Source of the DNA: Glaciihabitans tibetensis
GTDB taxonomy: Bacteria; Actinomycetota; Actinomycetes; Actinomycetales; Microbacteriaceae
Length of the DNA stretch: 64,000 bases
Reading direction: 5' to 3'
NCBI RefSeq assembly: GCF_003003265.1
Contig: NZ_PVTL01000011.1
Location: 1 to 64,000 of the forward strand
Shown: piece after piece, positions 36,174 through 45,726 of the stretch
Position numbering within the stretch: position 1 is the first letter of the stretch
How the letters are laid out: the number at the start of each line of letters is the position of its first letter
Position numbers and translations under genes: made by a program
Notes under the pieces: generated by a model
What the model saw: the letters and a program-made list of their open reading frames with translations, nothing else
What the model was told of the DNA's origin: nothing
The model's database searches: none

Positions 36174-37336
36174 CCGCAACCGGAGAACCGCTGATGACAG
36201 AAACCCCGCCTGACGGTGCCGCACCCGGGTTCCGGGTCGACCAGCTCGACGGATTTCGTATTGGCGTGACATCCGACCGTCGTTCAGAAGACCTGATCGC
36301 CGCATTCGAGCGGCGCGGCGCTGACGTCGTGCACGCGCCCACGATTCGCATGACCGCTGTCAGCGACGACAGCATTCTCGAAGCCGAGACGCGAGCCGTC
36401 ATCGCAGGCAATCCCGACGTGCTGCTGGCCACCACGTCGTACGGCATCCGTCGGTGGTTCGAGGCGGCCGACGCTGCCGGAATCGGCGACGAACTGACCG
36501 AAACCCTCGCCAACGCCCGAATCCTGGTGCGCGGCCCCAAGGCGCGCGGGGCCATCCGGGCGGCCACACTCGACGACCAGGGCATGAGCGAGCGCGAAAC
36601 CACCACCTCGCTGGTCGACCTGGTGCTGCGCGGAGATGTCGCCGGGCTGACCGTCGCGGTGCAGCTGCACGGGTTCACCGACCCCGACCAGCTCCACCGG
36701 CTGGAGGCGGCGGGCGCGACCGTGCTCAGCGTTGCCCCCTACCGGTGGACGGCCCACGAGGACTCGGCGCGCGTACTTCGCCTGGTCGAGGCCATCTGTT
36801 CCGGCATGATCGACGCCGTCACCTTCACGAGTGCCCCGGCGGTCGAGGCCCTTTTTAACACTGCGGATGCCGCGGGCCGACTCGATGAGCTACAGGAAGC
36901 CCTGCGTGAATCAGTGGTGGCTGCCGCCGTCGGCCCCGTCACCGCCGCCCCCCTCGTCGCTGCGGGCATCCTGCCGATCGTGCCCGACCGGTTTCGGATG
37001 GGGGCGCTTATCCGCCTGCTCTGCGAACACCTCGAGGACAGCTGCATCGCGCGGCTGACGACCGAGTTCGGCGAGGTCGAACTCCGTGGCAGGGTGGTCG
37101 TGGTGAACGGCGTGCGGGCCACTCTCAGCCCGGTCTCACTCGCGCTGTTCCGCGCTCTCGTCGCCGCGGAGGGCGCGACCGTGAACCGCGGCGCACTGTC
37201 CGCTGCGGCTCCCGAGGTGCTCGACGACCACGCCGTCGATGTCGCGATGAGCCGGCTGCGCCAGGCACTGCCCGACGGACGCATCGTGGCGACCGTGATC
37301 AAGCGCGGCTACCGGATCGCCGCCACCAGCGACTGA
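36170..37336 (+). CDS. nnaR: HemD-domain / winged-helix regulator, NnaR type
   Basis: A 388-residue protein with an N-terminal uroporphyrinogen-III-synthase-like domain (about residues 25-265; FRIGVTSDRRSEDLIAAFERRGADVVHAPTI, VTFTSAPAVEALF) and a C-terminal OmpR-type winged helix (about 295-388; LSPVSLALFRALVAAEGATVNRGAL, AVDVAMSRLRQAL, VATVIKRGYRIA). This architecture is that of NnaR, which acts with GlnR to control nitrite/nitrate genes in Streptomyces and Mycobacterium. Here it is the third gene of the nirB operon, so feedback on the divergent operons is likely. It may or may not keep HemD activity. GTG start overlaps the cobA stop. Confidence 0.88.
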   Translation: MTATGEPLMTETPPDGAAPGFRVDQLDGFRIGVTSDRRSEDLIAAFERRGADVVHAPTIRMTAVSDDSILEAETRAVIAGNPDVLLATTSYGIRRWFEAADAAGIGDELTETLANARILVRGPKARGAIRAATLDDQGMSERETTTSLVDLVLRGDVAGLTVAVQLHGFTDPDQLHRLEAAGATVLSVAPYRWTAHEDSARVLRLVEAICSGMIDAVTFTSAPAVEALFNTADAAGRLDELQEALRESVVAAAVGPVTAAPLVAAGILPIVPDRFRMGALIRLLCEHLEDSCIARLTTEFGEVELRGRVVVVNGVRATLSPVSLALFRALVAAEGATVNRGALSAAAPEVLDDHAVDVAMSRLRQALPDGRIVATVIKRGYRIAATSD

Positions 37337-37553
37337 GCCGCCACGACATCCGCCCCGCCTCGACATCCGCCTCATGATGCTCCCCGCACCAATCTCCTAC
37401 GACGTTCGCGGTCAAATCTGGTGCGATGTATTTACGTCGTCGGGGGCTGCTCCTAGGATGACTTTCAGATCCGATCCACGGCGAATCTGATCTGCAGGGC
37501 CGGCTGCTTCGACGGGTACTTCGACGAGAGCAAGCAGGGGTGGCTGAGCAGCA

Positions 37554-37823
37554 GTGACAGCGGACTGGCACCCCATCATGACGGCCCGCGAGGTCGAGCC
37601 CGGGCACTGGTACCTCATCGACACGCTCGGCGATCCATACGGCGAGATCCGCTTCGTGCGGCGCGGGGGCGAGGTCGGTTACCGCGCGGACCGCTGCGAC
37701 GGCACCGGGGTGGCGGAGCGACAGGTGGGATATTTCCGATCGCTCCGCGCAGCGGCCTGGAACATCCACGTCGACTTCATCCGCTCCCACGGCGCGCCCA
37801 CGCGCAAGAGCTACTCGAGCTGA
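37554..37823 (+). CDS. Small hypothetical protein
   Basis: Eighty-nine residues if begun at GTG 37554, or 81 from ATG 37578. The composition (GHWYLIDTLGDPYGEIRFVRRGGEVGYRAD, then RSLRAAAWNIHVDFIRSHG) looks like a folded small protein with an SH3-like beta segment and a C-terminal helix rather than a random frame. I recognise no family. No strong ribosome-binding site precedes either start. It stands alone between the nitrate island and the ABC-F gene. Confidence 0.6.
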   Translation: MTADWHPIMTAREVEPGHWYLIDTLGDPYGEIRFVRRGGEVGYRADRCDGTGVAERQVGYFRSLRAAAWNIHVDFIRSHGAPTRKSYSS

Positions 37824-38154
37824 GGCCGCGCCTCGGCCTGTTCAGACCGGTTGCAGCCAGTTCGGTTCATGTCGTCCTCCTCCGACGCTCTGACGCGCTG
37901 CCGACCGGCCAGTTGGCGACGCCACCGCCCATCCAGAGGCCAGTCCCGTAGCGTTTTCATGCCGGAAACGGTCGATTGCTGTCCTCTGGGTGCGCCAGAC
38001 GGACGCGACGGATCGACTACTGTCCTCTCGGCGCGCTGACACTGAGGCAGATCGACGCGACGGATAGACAACTGCCCGCTCTGTTCGCCAGATCGACGCG
38101 ATGAGCCGACCCGACCCGACCCGACCGTCGCCTGAATCCCCCCGCGACGTACCC
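37824..38154. other. Intergenic region with degenerate repeats
   Basis: No gene is visible between the small hypothetical protein and the 3' end of the ABC-F gene. A degenerate repeat occurs three times: TCGATTGCTGTCCTCT (37972-37987), TCGACTACTGTCCTCT (38013-38028) and a more diverged copy from about 38065, interleaved with GACGCGACGGAT (38002-38013, 38054-38065). Four exact CCGAC pentamers follow at 38106-38125. I see no clear terminator and no CRISPR-like regularity. Confidence 0.55.
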
Positions 38155-39746
<1,592 letters not shown>

Positions 39747-39750
<4 letters not shown>

Positions 39751-40508
39751 GCCTGCTGCTTGAGCCAGTTCTCGAGGTACTCCGCGGTGTCTTCCCAGCC
39801 CTCGACCGCGTACGTGGGTACACCGAGCGCCTTGACCGGGTAGTCGTTACCCTCGGGGTCGAGCCGGTCACCGATGAAGAGCGTCTCCTCGAACGACACC
39901 CCGGTGAGCTCGGCGAGCTTGGTCATCCCGTAGGCCTTGTCGATGCCCTGGCGGGTGATGTCGACCGAGGTGGAGCCGCCGGAGCGCACCTCGAGGTCGG
40001 GCAGCAGCGCCTGCACGGCGGTGCGCAGCGCGTTTTTCTTCGCGCCGGTCGGGTCCCACTGGGTCTTCGACGCCACCGGAGCGGCCTGGCCGAGCGCGGA
40101 GAAGGTGATCTGCGAGCCGCGATCTTCGAGGATCGGGCCCCAGGTCTCGCTCTCCCAGTAGCCGAGTTCCCTGGCCGTGGTCTCGACGGCCGACAGCGCC
40201 CGTGCCTTCTCGTCGTCGGTCAGGTTCTGTGCGTAGACCTGGTTCCACTCGTCGCTCTCGAAGCGGTAGTACTGGGTGCCGCAGGTGGGCATGAGGTGCA
40301 GGCGTGCGAGGGTGTCGGCGGACAGCTCGGGGAGCATGTCGATGACCTGCATCTTGAACTGGCCAAACTGGCCACCGGAGATGACACAGACCTGCACACG
40401 CTCGAGAAGCTCGGCGATCAGCTTCGCCATCCGCGGGTCCAGGGGCGACTTGGATGGGGCCAGGGTGTCGTCGAGGTCGAACGCAATCAAGCGCGGGAGT
40501 GCGGGCAC
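39747..40508 (-). CDS. HAD-IIB family phosphatase, phosphomannomutase-like
   Basis: A 253-residue HAD hydrolase with motif I FDLDDTLAPSKSPL near residue 8, motif II in VCVISGGQFGQF, a lysine in the GIDKAYGM segment, and motif III/IV FIGDRLDPEGNDYPV. The MPTCGTQYYRF and GGSTSVDITRQGIDK blocks are those of the eukaryotic-type phosphomannomutase/HAD-IIB group. The substrate is presumably a sugar phosphate. GTG 40508 has AAGGA eight bases upstream. It is co-translated with the downstream ABC-F gene, an unexplained pairing. Confidence 0.88.
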
Positions 40509-40606
40509 AGGCGTAGTCCTTAGTTCGGAGGGAAGTCGACGACTCTCGTCGATCAGGATACCGGTCGCAGTACCCACCCTTGGCCTGTTGCCGGATGCTG
40601 CGGTGC

Positions 40607-41185
40607 CTAGTGAGCGGAAGTGCGCGTGCCCCCGACCGCAGCAGGCGCCTCGCCCGATGTCACGTTCGCGGCCTGGCGGTACGCAAGGTGACCGCCGAGG
40701 TAGCCACTCACCGACACCACAGAAAGTCCGACCATGCCGAGAACCTTGCCGCTGAGCTGCTTTCCGCGGCGGCGCTGCACCAACGACGCGGTGTAGAGAG
40801 CGACCGAAGCGAGGTTCGCAGCCCAGTGCACGATTCCGACGCGCTGCTGCTTCTGGCTCAGAAGCGACCAATCGGCGATGCCGGCGAATGCGGCCGGCGC
40901 CACCGCGAGCAGCCCCACACCCACCAGAGTGCGCGACGCTTTCTCCTGACCCGGCACAAAATCAAGCACGGCGGAGGAAATCCACGCGCCGGTGGGAACC
41001 AGGATGGCGATGGGGTGCGCCGGGTGTCCGAGCGGACGCCCGTTCAAGACATCGCGGAGCAGTCCGGGGTGGAGCACCCGCCCGACGGCGGCGCGAGTGC
41101 TCGCAATTGTGGAGTCGAACGCCTCGGTGTCCTCGAGGGTCTCGACCGCCTTCACCAGAACGTTTCGATCGTGGGACTGCATCAT
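40607..41185 (-). CDS. DUF2231-type membrane protein
   Basis: A 192-residue protein with a soluble N-terminal stretch of about 45 residues and four hydrophobic segments. The block LNGRPLGHPAHPIAILVPTGAWISSAVLDFV has the paired His-Pro residues typical of DUF2231, with another conserved histidine in GIVHWAANLASVALY and a late GGHLAYR. Such proteins may bind heme; function is not established. Two consecutive ATGs begin the frame without a strong ribosome-binding site. It follows the PTS gene on the same strand but a strong hairpin separates them. Confidence 0.8.
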   Translation of the reverse strand: MMQSHDRNVLVKAVETLEDTEAFDSTIASTRAAVGRVLHPGLLRDVLNGRPLGHPAHPIAILVPTGAWISSAVLDFVPGQEKASRTLVGVGLLAVAPAAFAGIADWSLLSQKQQRVGIVHWAANLASVALYTASLVQRRRGKQLSGKVLGMVGLSVVSVSGYLGGHLAYRQAANVTSGEAPAAVGGTRTSAH

Positions 41186-41260
41186 CGGGTCGCCGCCTTG
41201 TCTGATTAGGAAGGAGCAGCGGGTACGGCTTCTCCGCGATGGAGAATACGCAGCGCTACT

Positions 41261-41294
41261 GTGCGCACGGTGGGAAGTTGCCCACCGTGCGCAC
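41261..41294 (-). terminator. Strong hairpin terminator after the PTS gene
   Basis: Perfect 14-bp arms GTGCGCACGGTGGG (41261-41274) and CCCACCGTGCGCAC (41281-41294) around a 6-base loop, starting 12 bases past the EIIBCA stop. No T run follows on the minus strand, which fits the U-less hairpin terminators common in high-GC actinomycetes. Confidence 0.75.
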
Positions 41295-41306
41295 GGCGGA
41301 ACTGCC

Positions 41307-43436
41307 CTACTTGGCGGTGAGCGTAATCAGCGGCTCCCCGACACCGACGGCACCGAATGCGGCCTGGTCGACGGAGCCGTACTGGGCCGGGTTCGTCACA
41401 AGCACCGGGGTCACCAGCGAGTAGCCGGCAGCTTCGATAATCGCGCGGTCGAAGACCACCAGGGGGGTGCCGGCCTCAACCCGGTCGCCCACGGATGCCT
41501 TCACGTCGAAGCCCGTGCCGCCGAGGTTCACCGTGTCGATACCGACGTGTATGAGCAGTTCGATTCCGTTGTCGAGCATCAGGCCGAACGCGTGGCCGGT
41601 TGACTGGGCGACAACGACGGTGCCCGCTGCGGGCGCGTAAACGGTGTCTCCGGTGGGGTCCACTCCGACGCCGAGGCCAACGATGCCCTGGCTGAACACC
41701 GGGTCGGGCACGTCGACCAGCGGGATCACGATGCCGGCGAGCGGCGAGCTGAGCGTCTCCACCACGGTGGCCGCGCTGGGCGCCGCCAGGGTGGCGGTGC
41801 TTGCCGTCCGGGTGGCCGTCGCGGTGGCTGTCGCGGTCGCGGTGGGCGCCGCGCTGGCGGGTGTCGTCTCCGGTGAGGTTGCGCTTGCCGGCGCTGCGGG
41901 CGCAGCATCCACCGCACCCTCATTCGACAGGGCGTCGGCCGTTGCGGCCTGCGCAGCATCGTGCGTGGCAACCTCGGCGGCAACCGCAGCCTTTTGTTCG
42001 GGCGTCTGGTAGCCGCGGAGGACAACAAGAACCATGGCGGTGGCGAACGACGCGGCGATCGCGATCGCATACAGCGGGATGTTGTCGAACGCCGGGATGG
42101 TCAGCAGCGAGGAGAACACAAATGCGCTGGTGGTGACGCCGCCGCCGATTCCGATGATGAGACCGCCGACGAGGCAACCCACGAGCATGGGCGGGTAAAT
42201 GCGCTTGAAGCGCAGGTGGATGCCGTAGAGCGAGGGCTCCGAGATGCCGCCGAGGAGTCCCGCGGCGAGCGCACCGGTCGCGGTCTGCTTCATCTGCAGG
42301 TCACGCTGGCGGATGGAGAGGAACAGCACACCCGCGGTTGCGCCGAAGCAGGCGAAGTTCCAGGCGCCCATGGGGCCCTGGATGAAGTCGTATCCGAGGG
42401 AGTTGATGTTGAGCAGCATGACCGCGTTCAACGGCCAGTGCAGACCGAGCGGAACCATAAAGGGGTACGCCAGCGGGATAACGACCGCGAAGATGAACGG
42501 TGAGAAGTCGTTGATCGACTTGAGGAAGTCACCGAGTCCGGCACCGGCGTAGACACCGATGGGTCCGATCAGGAATGCGGTCAGCGGGATCATCACGAGC
42601 ATCAGGAAGAACGGCACGAAGATCAGCTGCAGGCTCGAGGGGATGATTTTCTTGAGGCCTTTATTCAGCGCTCCGAGCACCCCGGCCATCAGCAGCGGCG
42701 GGAAGACCTGCGAGCTGTAGTCGGTGACGGTGAGGGGCAGCCCGAAGACCTGCACGATGGTGGCGTGGCCGTCGAAGACAGACTCGGCGCCCGCGGTGAG
42801 TCCGAGCGAGGTGAATGCGGGCAGCATAACGACAGCCATGACGGCGAACCCGACCCACGGGTCGGCGCCGAGCTTCTTGGTGGCGTTGTAGGCGACCATC
42901 AGGGGCAGGAAGACGAACACGCCTTTCCACATGAGGTTGACGAACTGCCAGGTCGGCGACAGCTCGACGCCCGGGGCATTCCAGGCGGGAATGACGCCCA
43001 GCGTGGCCATCAGGGCCATGAAGGTGATGAAGAGGGACGCTCCGAGGAGCGCACCGAGAATCGGGCGGAAGGAGTCGGACAGCACCTCGAAGAACGTGTC
43101 GAGCCAGGCGAACTTGCCGCGCGGACCCTTTGCCATACCTGCGGCCTTCATGTCGGCGACGGAGTCTCCCGTGCCGGTGCCGAGATTCTGCATCGACGGC
43201 AGCGCCATGATGTCGTTGTAGACGGTCTCAACCGCGCCGCCGATGACGACCTGGAAGCGGTCTCCGGTCTGCGGAACGGCGCCCATGACTGCGGGGATCG
43301 CCTCTACCGCGGCTTGGTCGACGCCGGCGGCGTCCTTGAGCTGGAATCTCAGGCGGGTGGCGCAGTGGGTGAGGGCCACAACGTTCTTGGCCCCTCCGAT
43401 ACTGTGAACGATGTCTTCAGCGGGCGTGGACGCCAC
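41307..43436 (-). CDS. PTS beta-glucoside-type EIIBCA permease
   Basis: A 709-residue fused sugar phosphotransferase permease. The EIIB domain carries the phosphocysteine in LTHCATRLRFQLKD (residue 25). The EIIC membrane domain spans about residues 100-470. A low-complexity Ala/Thr/Pro linker (about 500-590) precedes EIIA with STGHAFGLMLDNGIELLIHVGIDTV; the phosphohistidine is near residue 630. Domain order BCA fits the Bgl/sucrose/trehalose family; the sugar is not assigned. GTG 43436 follows AAGGAG. No glycosidase or antiterminator gene adjoins it. Three 11-bp repeats sit right above the ribosome-binding site. Confidence 0.93.
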   Translation of the reverse strand: MASTPAEDIVHSIGGAKNVVALTHCATRLRFQLKDAAGVDQAAVEAIPAVMGAVPQTGDRFQVVIGGAVETVYNDIMALPSMQNLGTGTGDSVADMKAAGMAKGPRGKFAWLDTFFEVLSDSFRPILGALLGASLFITFMALMATLGVIPAWNAPGVELSPTWQFVNLMWKGVFVFLPLMVAYNATKKLGADPWVGFAVMAVVMLPAFTSLGLTAGAESVFDGHATIVQVFGLPLTVTDYSSQVFPPLLMAGVLGALNKGLKKIIPSSLQLIFVPFFLMLVMIPLTAFLIGPIGVYAGAGLGDFLKSINDFSPFIFAVVIPLAYPFMVPLGLHWPLNAVMLLNINSLGYDFIQGPMGAWNFACFGATAGVLFLSIRQRDLQMKQTATGALAAGLLGGISEPSLYGIHLRFKRIYPPMLVGCLVGGLIIGIGGGVTTSAFVFSSLLTIPAFDNIPLYAIAIAASFATAMVLVVLRGYQTPEQKAAVAAEVATHDAAQAATADALSNEGAVDAAPAAPASATSPETTPASAAPTATATATATATRTASTATLAAPSAATVVETLSSPLAGIVIPLVDVPDPVFSQGIVGLGVGVDPTGDTVYAPAAGTVVVAQSTGHAFGLMLDNGIELLIHVGIDTVNLGGTGFDVKASVGDRVEAGTPLVVFDRAIIEAAGYSLVTPVLVTNPAQYGSVDQAAFGAVGVGEPLITLTAK

Positions 43437-43448
43437 CTGGTTCTCCTT

Positions 43449-43481
43449 AGTGTTGATGCAGTGTTGGTGCAGTGTTGACGC
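43449..43481. repeat. 11-bp tandem repeat x3 in the leader of the PTS gene
   Basis: AGTGTTGATGC, AGTGTTGGTGC and AGTGTTGACGC follow each other without gap (43449-43459, 43460-43470, 43471-43481). The unit is AGTGTTGRYGC; on the coding strand it reads as repeated CAACACT. The array ends directly at the AAGGAG ribosome-binding site. One unit is about one helical turn. Confidence 0.85.
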
Positions 43482-43640
43482 GACAGTTCGTGATTCGCGG
43501 GGCACGGCGCAATGGCTGCTGGCTGTGCCAGCTGAGAAGGTTGCGGCGCTTCTCACGTACCAGTCGAAAATTACGCTCTTGGGGTGACCTGGATCAGAGG
43601 CTTAAGACAGGGAAGCCGAAGACAGCGAAGCCGAAAACGA

Positions 43641-43672
43641 AGACCCCCCGCACCAAGAGGTGCGAGGGGTCT
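43641..43672 (-). terminator. Rho-independent terminator of the 62-residue protein gene
   Basis: A 14-base stem, AGACCCCCCGCACC (43641-43654) with GGTGCGAGGGGTCT (43659-43672) and one mismatch, around an AAGA loop. On the minus strand the next bases include TCGTTTTC. It lies about 30 bases past the stop of the small gene at 43704. Confidence 0.75.
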
Positions 43673-43703
43673 GCGGAGGAGAAGTGTGGCTGTGCCTCGA
43701 AGC

Positions 43704-43892
43704 TCAGCCCTTGTAGGTGCCGTCCGCGATCGCGGCGCCGATGCGGGTGTACTCGTCTTCTTCGAGGTGGCCACCCACGGCCTTGACCGCCTCGTGCAGC
43801 ACGGAGATCACCTGGTCTGTCGCGAGTCCCTGGTGGCTGTTCCATACGCCGTCAATGGCCTGGTTCACTGTCGGGTCTGTTTCGTTCGTCAT
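43704..43892 (-). CDS. Small acidic protein, 62 residues
   Basis: A short gene with a strong AGGAGG ribosome-binding site seven bases before ATG 43892 and its own terminator, which makes it convincing despite its size. The protein is acidic and probably helical: TVNQAIDGVWNSHQG, TDQVISVLHEAVKAVGGHLEEDEYTRIGAAI. No transmembrane segment or cysteine is present. I do not recognise the family; related actinomycetes may carry it as an unannotated small protein. Confidence 0.72.
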   Translation of the reverse strand: MTNETDPTVNQAIDGVWNSHQGLATDQVISVLHEAVKAVGGHLEEDEYTRIGAAIADGTYKG

Positions 43893-44031
43893 GTAGTTCC
43901 TCCTGCTGTCTAGGTGTGGGCAAGTGCAGCGAGCGGCGGCGCCCGGCCACCGGAGTCGACTCTAGTCTGGCCAGCTACTGCCGCCACGATCCTGTGCGCC
44001 CTCTGACCGTCGGAGCAGTCAGGAGGGCCGA

Positions 44032-44592
44032 TCAATTCGCGTTGTCCATCCCGGTGACATGAACCGCGTAGCCGTGGCAGCCGGCGTCTTCCCAGCGGTA
44101 GCTCGCACCACCACCGGTGTTGCCCCACAGAGCAAGGCTCGCGGCTGCGCGCTCGGCTTCCGGAAGCGTTGACTCCCAGCTTGTGGGTCGCGTCCCCGGC
44201 TGAATAAGCCAGAAGGGTGTGAACGTGTAGGTGTACCCGACCTCCGCCAAGCATTCGCTGATGATGGATGCCTGTTCGAGCCACACTGTCGCATTCGCAA
44301 CCTCATCCGCAGACCAGTGCGCCGGAATCGATGCTTTCAGGCCCTCGAACGAAAGCGCTTCCGGCGCTGTGTCGACTATCTGGTCATCGGTAGCTGCGGC
44401 ATCACGGGGCAGGACTTCCACCTGCGGCGCGGCGGGCGCCGGGGTGGGCAGAACGATGGAAGTGGAATCGACGAGGTTGGCGTCGTCGAGGGCGGCGAAC
44501 ACGGGGGCTGCACCGGTGCCGTAGAGGACGGCAGAGGACGCGACAAAGATGACGCCGAGGGAGGCGACGCCGACAGCAATCTTCTTCTTCAT
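44032..44592 (-). CDS. Secreted hypothetical protein
   Basis: A 186-residue exported protein. A KKK start and a hydrophobic segment (residues 5-33) form a signal peptide or anchor ending near PVFAALDD; there is no lipobox. A Pro/Ala/Val-rich spacer (LPTPAPAAPQVEVLPRD) is followed by a folded domain with two cysteines (ISECLAEVGYTYTF and EDAGCHGYAVH), possibly disulfide-bonded. I know no family. ATG 44592 overlaps the stop of the membrane protein gene as TGATG; it is the last gene of the PadR operon. Confidence 0.75.
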   Translation of the reverse strand: MKKKIAVGVASLGVIFVASSAVLYGTGAAPVFAALDDANLVDSTSIVLPTPAPAAPQVEVLPRDAAATDDQIVDTAPEALSFEGLKASIPAHWSADEVANATVWLEQASIISECLAEVGYTYTFTPFWLIQPGTRPTSWESTLPEAERAAASLALWGNTGGGASYRWEDAGCHGYAVHVTGMDNAN

Positions 44593-45332
44593 CACAGAGA
44601 ATCCATTTTCGTAATGCCCGGAGCTGACTCCGAGGTGGGCCGGGAGGGCCAGTTCCAGATGGAAGCAGCAACAAGAAACAGGGAAAGACCGCCGGTGAGA
44701 AGGTGTGTCGCCGGCGCCCATTCGGGCTGGTTGAACAACACTCCGACGGTCGCGCTGATCGGATACAGCAGGGATAGCCCGGTGGGGATCAGAATCGCGG
44801 TGGGCACGATGAGCCACAATGTGCCCAGAGCGCGCGTCTTCTTCCGCGCCATCAACACCAGCCCGAGGGCTGCCAGGGCCGTCGCGACGCCCAGAGTCAC
44901 GGTGGTGTTCGACCACGGGCTGAACCCGCCTCGGGCGGCGGTGGTCATCACCCGCGTCAACACATAAAGGCCCCACAACACGATGAGTGACGCGGCGGAA
45001 ACCGACGCAACCACCACCGCCGAATTCGCTTGGCGTGCGCGGATCGCCGTCCGGCTGGCGAGCGAAATATTGCGGCGTTGCGCGTGGCGCCAGCTCAAAT
45101 CCGCCGGGACCCCGCGGACTGCGCGGGCGAGGATTGATCGGCGCACCTGCTGCGTGGCGACCCCCGCGTCCTGCGCCCAAACCGTCTGCTCGTACAGGTC
45201 AGAGGCCAGCTCGTCTTGGCGCTCCGTCGCGACGTTGGACGGAAGCTCACGCGTATAGAACTCACACCACCGCATGACTGCGGCTGAGATGTCGAGCGTT
45301 GGGGAAGAAGTTGGGGAAGTAGGGGTGCTCAT
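44592..45332 (-). CDS. PadR-linked membrane protein (HAAS-like)
   Basis: A 246-residue protein with a soluble helical N-terminus (MRWCEFYTRELPSNVATERQDELASDLYEQTVWAQ) resembling the regulatory HAAS/DUF1700-type modules found beside PadR regulators, then four or five membrane segments from about residue 108. Such proteins are thought to be controlled by, or signal with, the adjacent PadR. It overlaps the PadR stop (ATGA) and the secreted-protein start (TGATG), so the three are one translation unit. Confidence 0.75.
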   Translation of the reverse strand: MSTPTSPTSSPTLDISAAVMRWCEFYTRELPSNVATERQDELASDLYEQTVWAQDAGVATQQVRRSILARAVRGVPADLSWRHAQRRNISLASRTAIRARQANSAVVVASVSAASLIVLWGLYVLTRVMTTAARGGFSPWSNTTVTLGVATALAALGLVLMARKKTRALGTLWLIVPTAILIPTGLSLLYPISATVGVLFNQPEWAPATHLLTGGLSLFLVAASIWNWPSRPTSESAPGITKMDSL

Positions 45333-45682
45333 GCGAGCGAAACCCCTTTAGTTGCTTCTGGTGCGGCAATCAGTGCTCGTGCTCGATCCAATGCGCGAAC
45401 TCCTTCCCCTGTCACCTGGTACAGACGACGACGGGGACGGCTTTCGGCCTCGGCAATGTCAGAGTCTTCCCACGACGACGCGAGCAAGCCCGCCTCCGCC
45501 ATCCGAGTCAGCGCCTTGTACAGCGTGCCGTGTCCGGCCATAAGCGCCTTGTCGTTGTCCGAGGAGATCCGTTTAGCGAGGGCAAACCCGTAGAAGTCAC
45601 CGTTCTCGCGCTGAAGGGCGATCCCGCTTTCCAGGATTTGCACCTCGAGGGGGAACAGGGTTCCCGGTTTTCTTCGCACCAT
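45329..45682 (-). CDS. PadR family transcriptional regulator
   Basis: A 117-residue PadR regulator: the winged helix carries FYGFALAKRISSDND, then GHGTLYKALTRMAEAGLLASSWE as recognition helix and wing start, and RRRLYQVTGEGVRALDRAR at the wing end. The C-terminal helix is short, typical of PadR subfamily 2. It probably represses its own operon, which includes the membrane and secreted proteins; the inducing signal is unknown. Confidence 0.88.
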   Translation of the reverse strand: MVRRKPGTLFPLEVQILESGIALQRENGDFYGFALAKRISSDNDKALMAGHGTLYKALTRMAEAGLLASSWEDSDIAEAESRPRRRLYQVTGEGVRALDRARALIAAPEATKGVSLA

Positions 45683-45726
45683 CCGACCATTCTAGGCACC
45701 TAGGTTCCCGTTGGCTACTCGCCCGT

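Noticed and set aside
43437-43640. LicT/BglG-type antiterminator element before the PTS gene
   Set aside because: No RAT-like sequence overlapping a terminator was seen, and no antiterminator gene is nearby.
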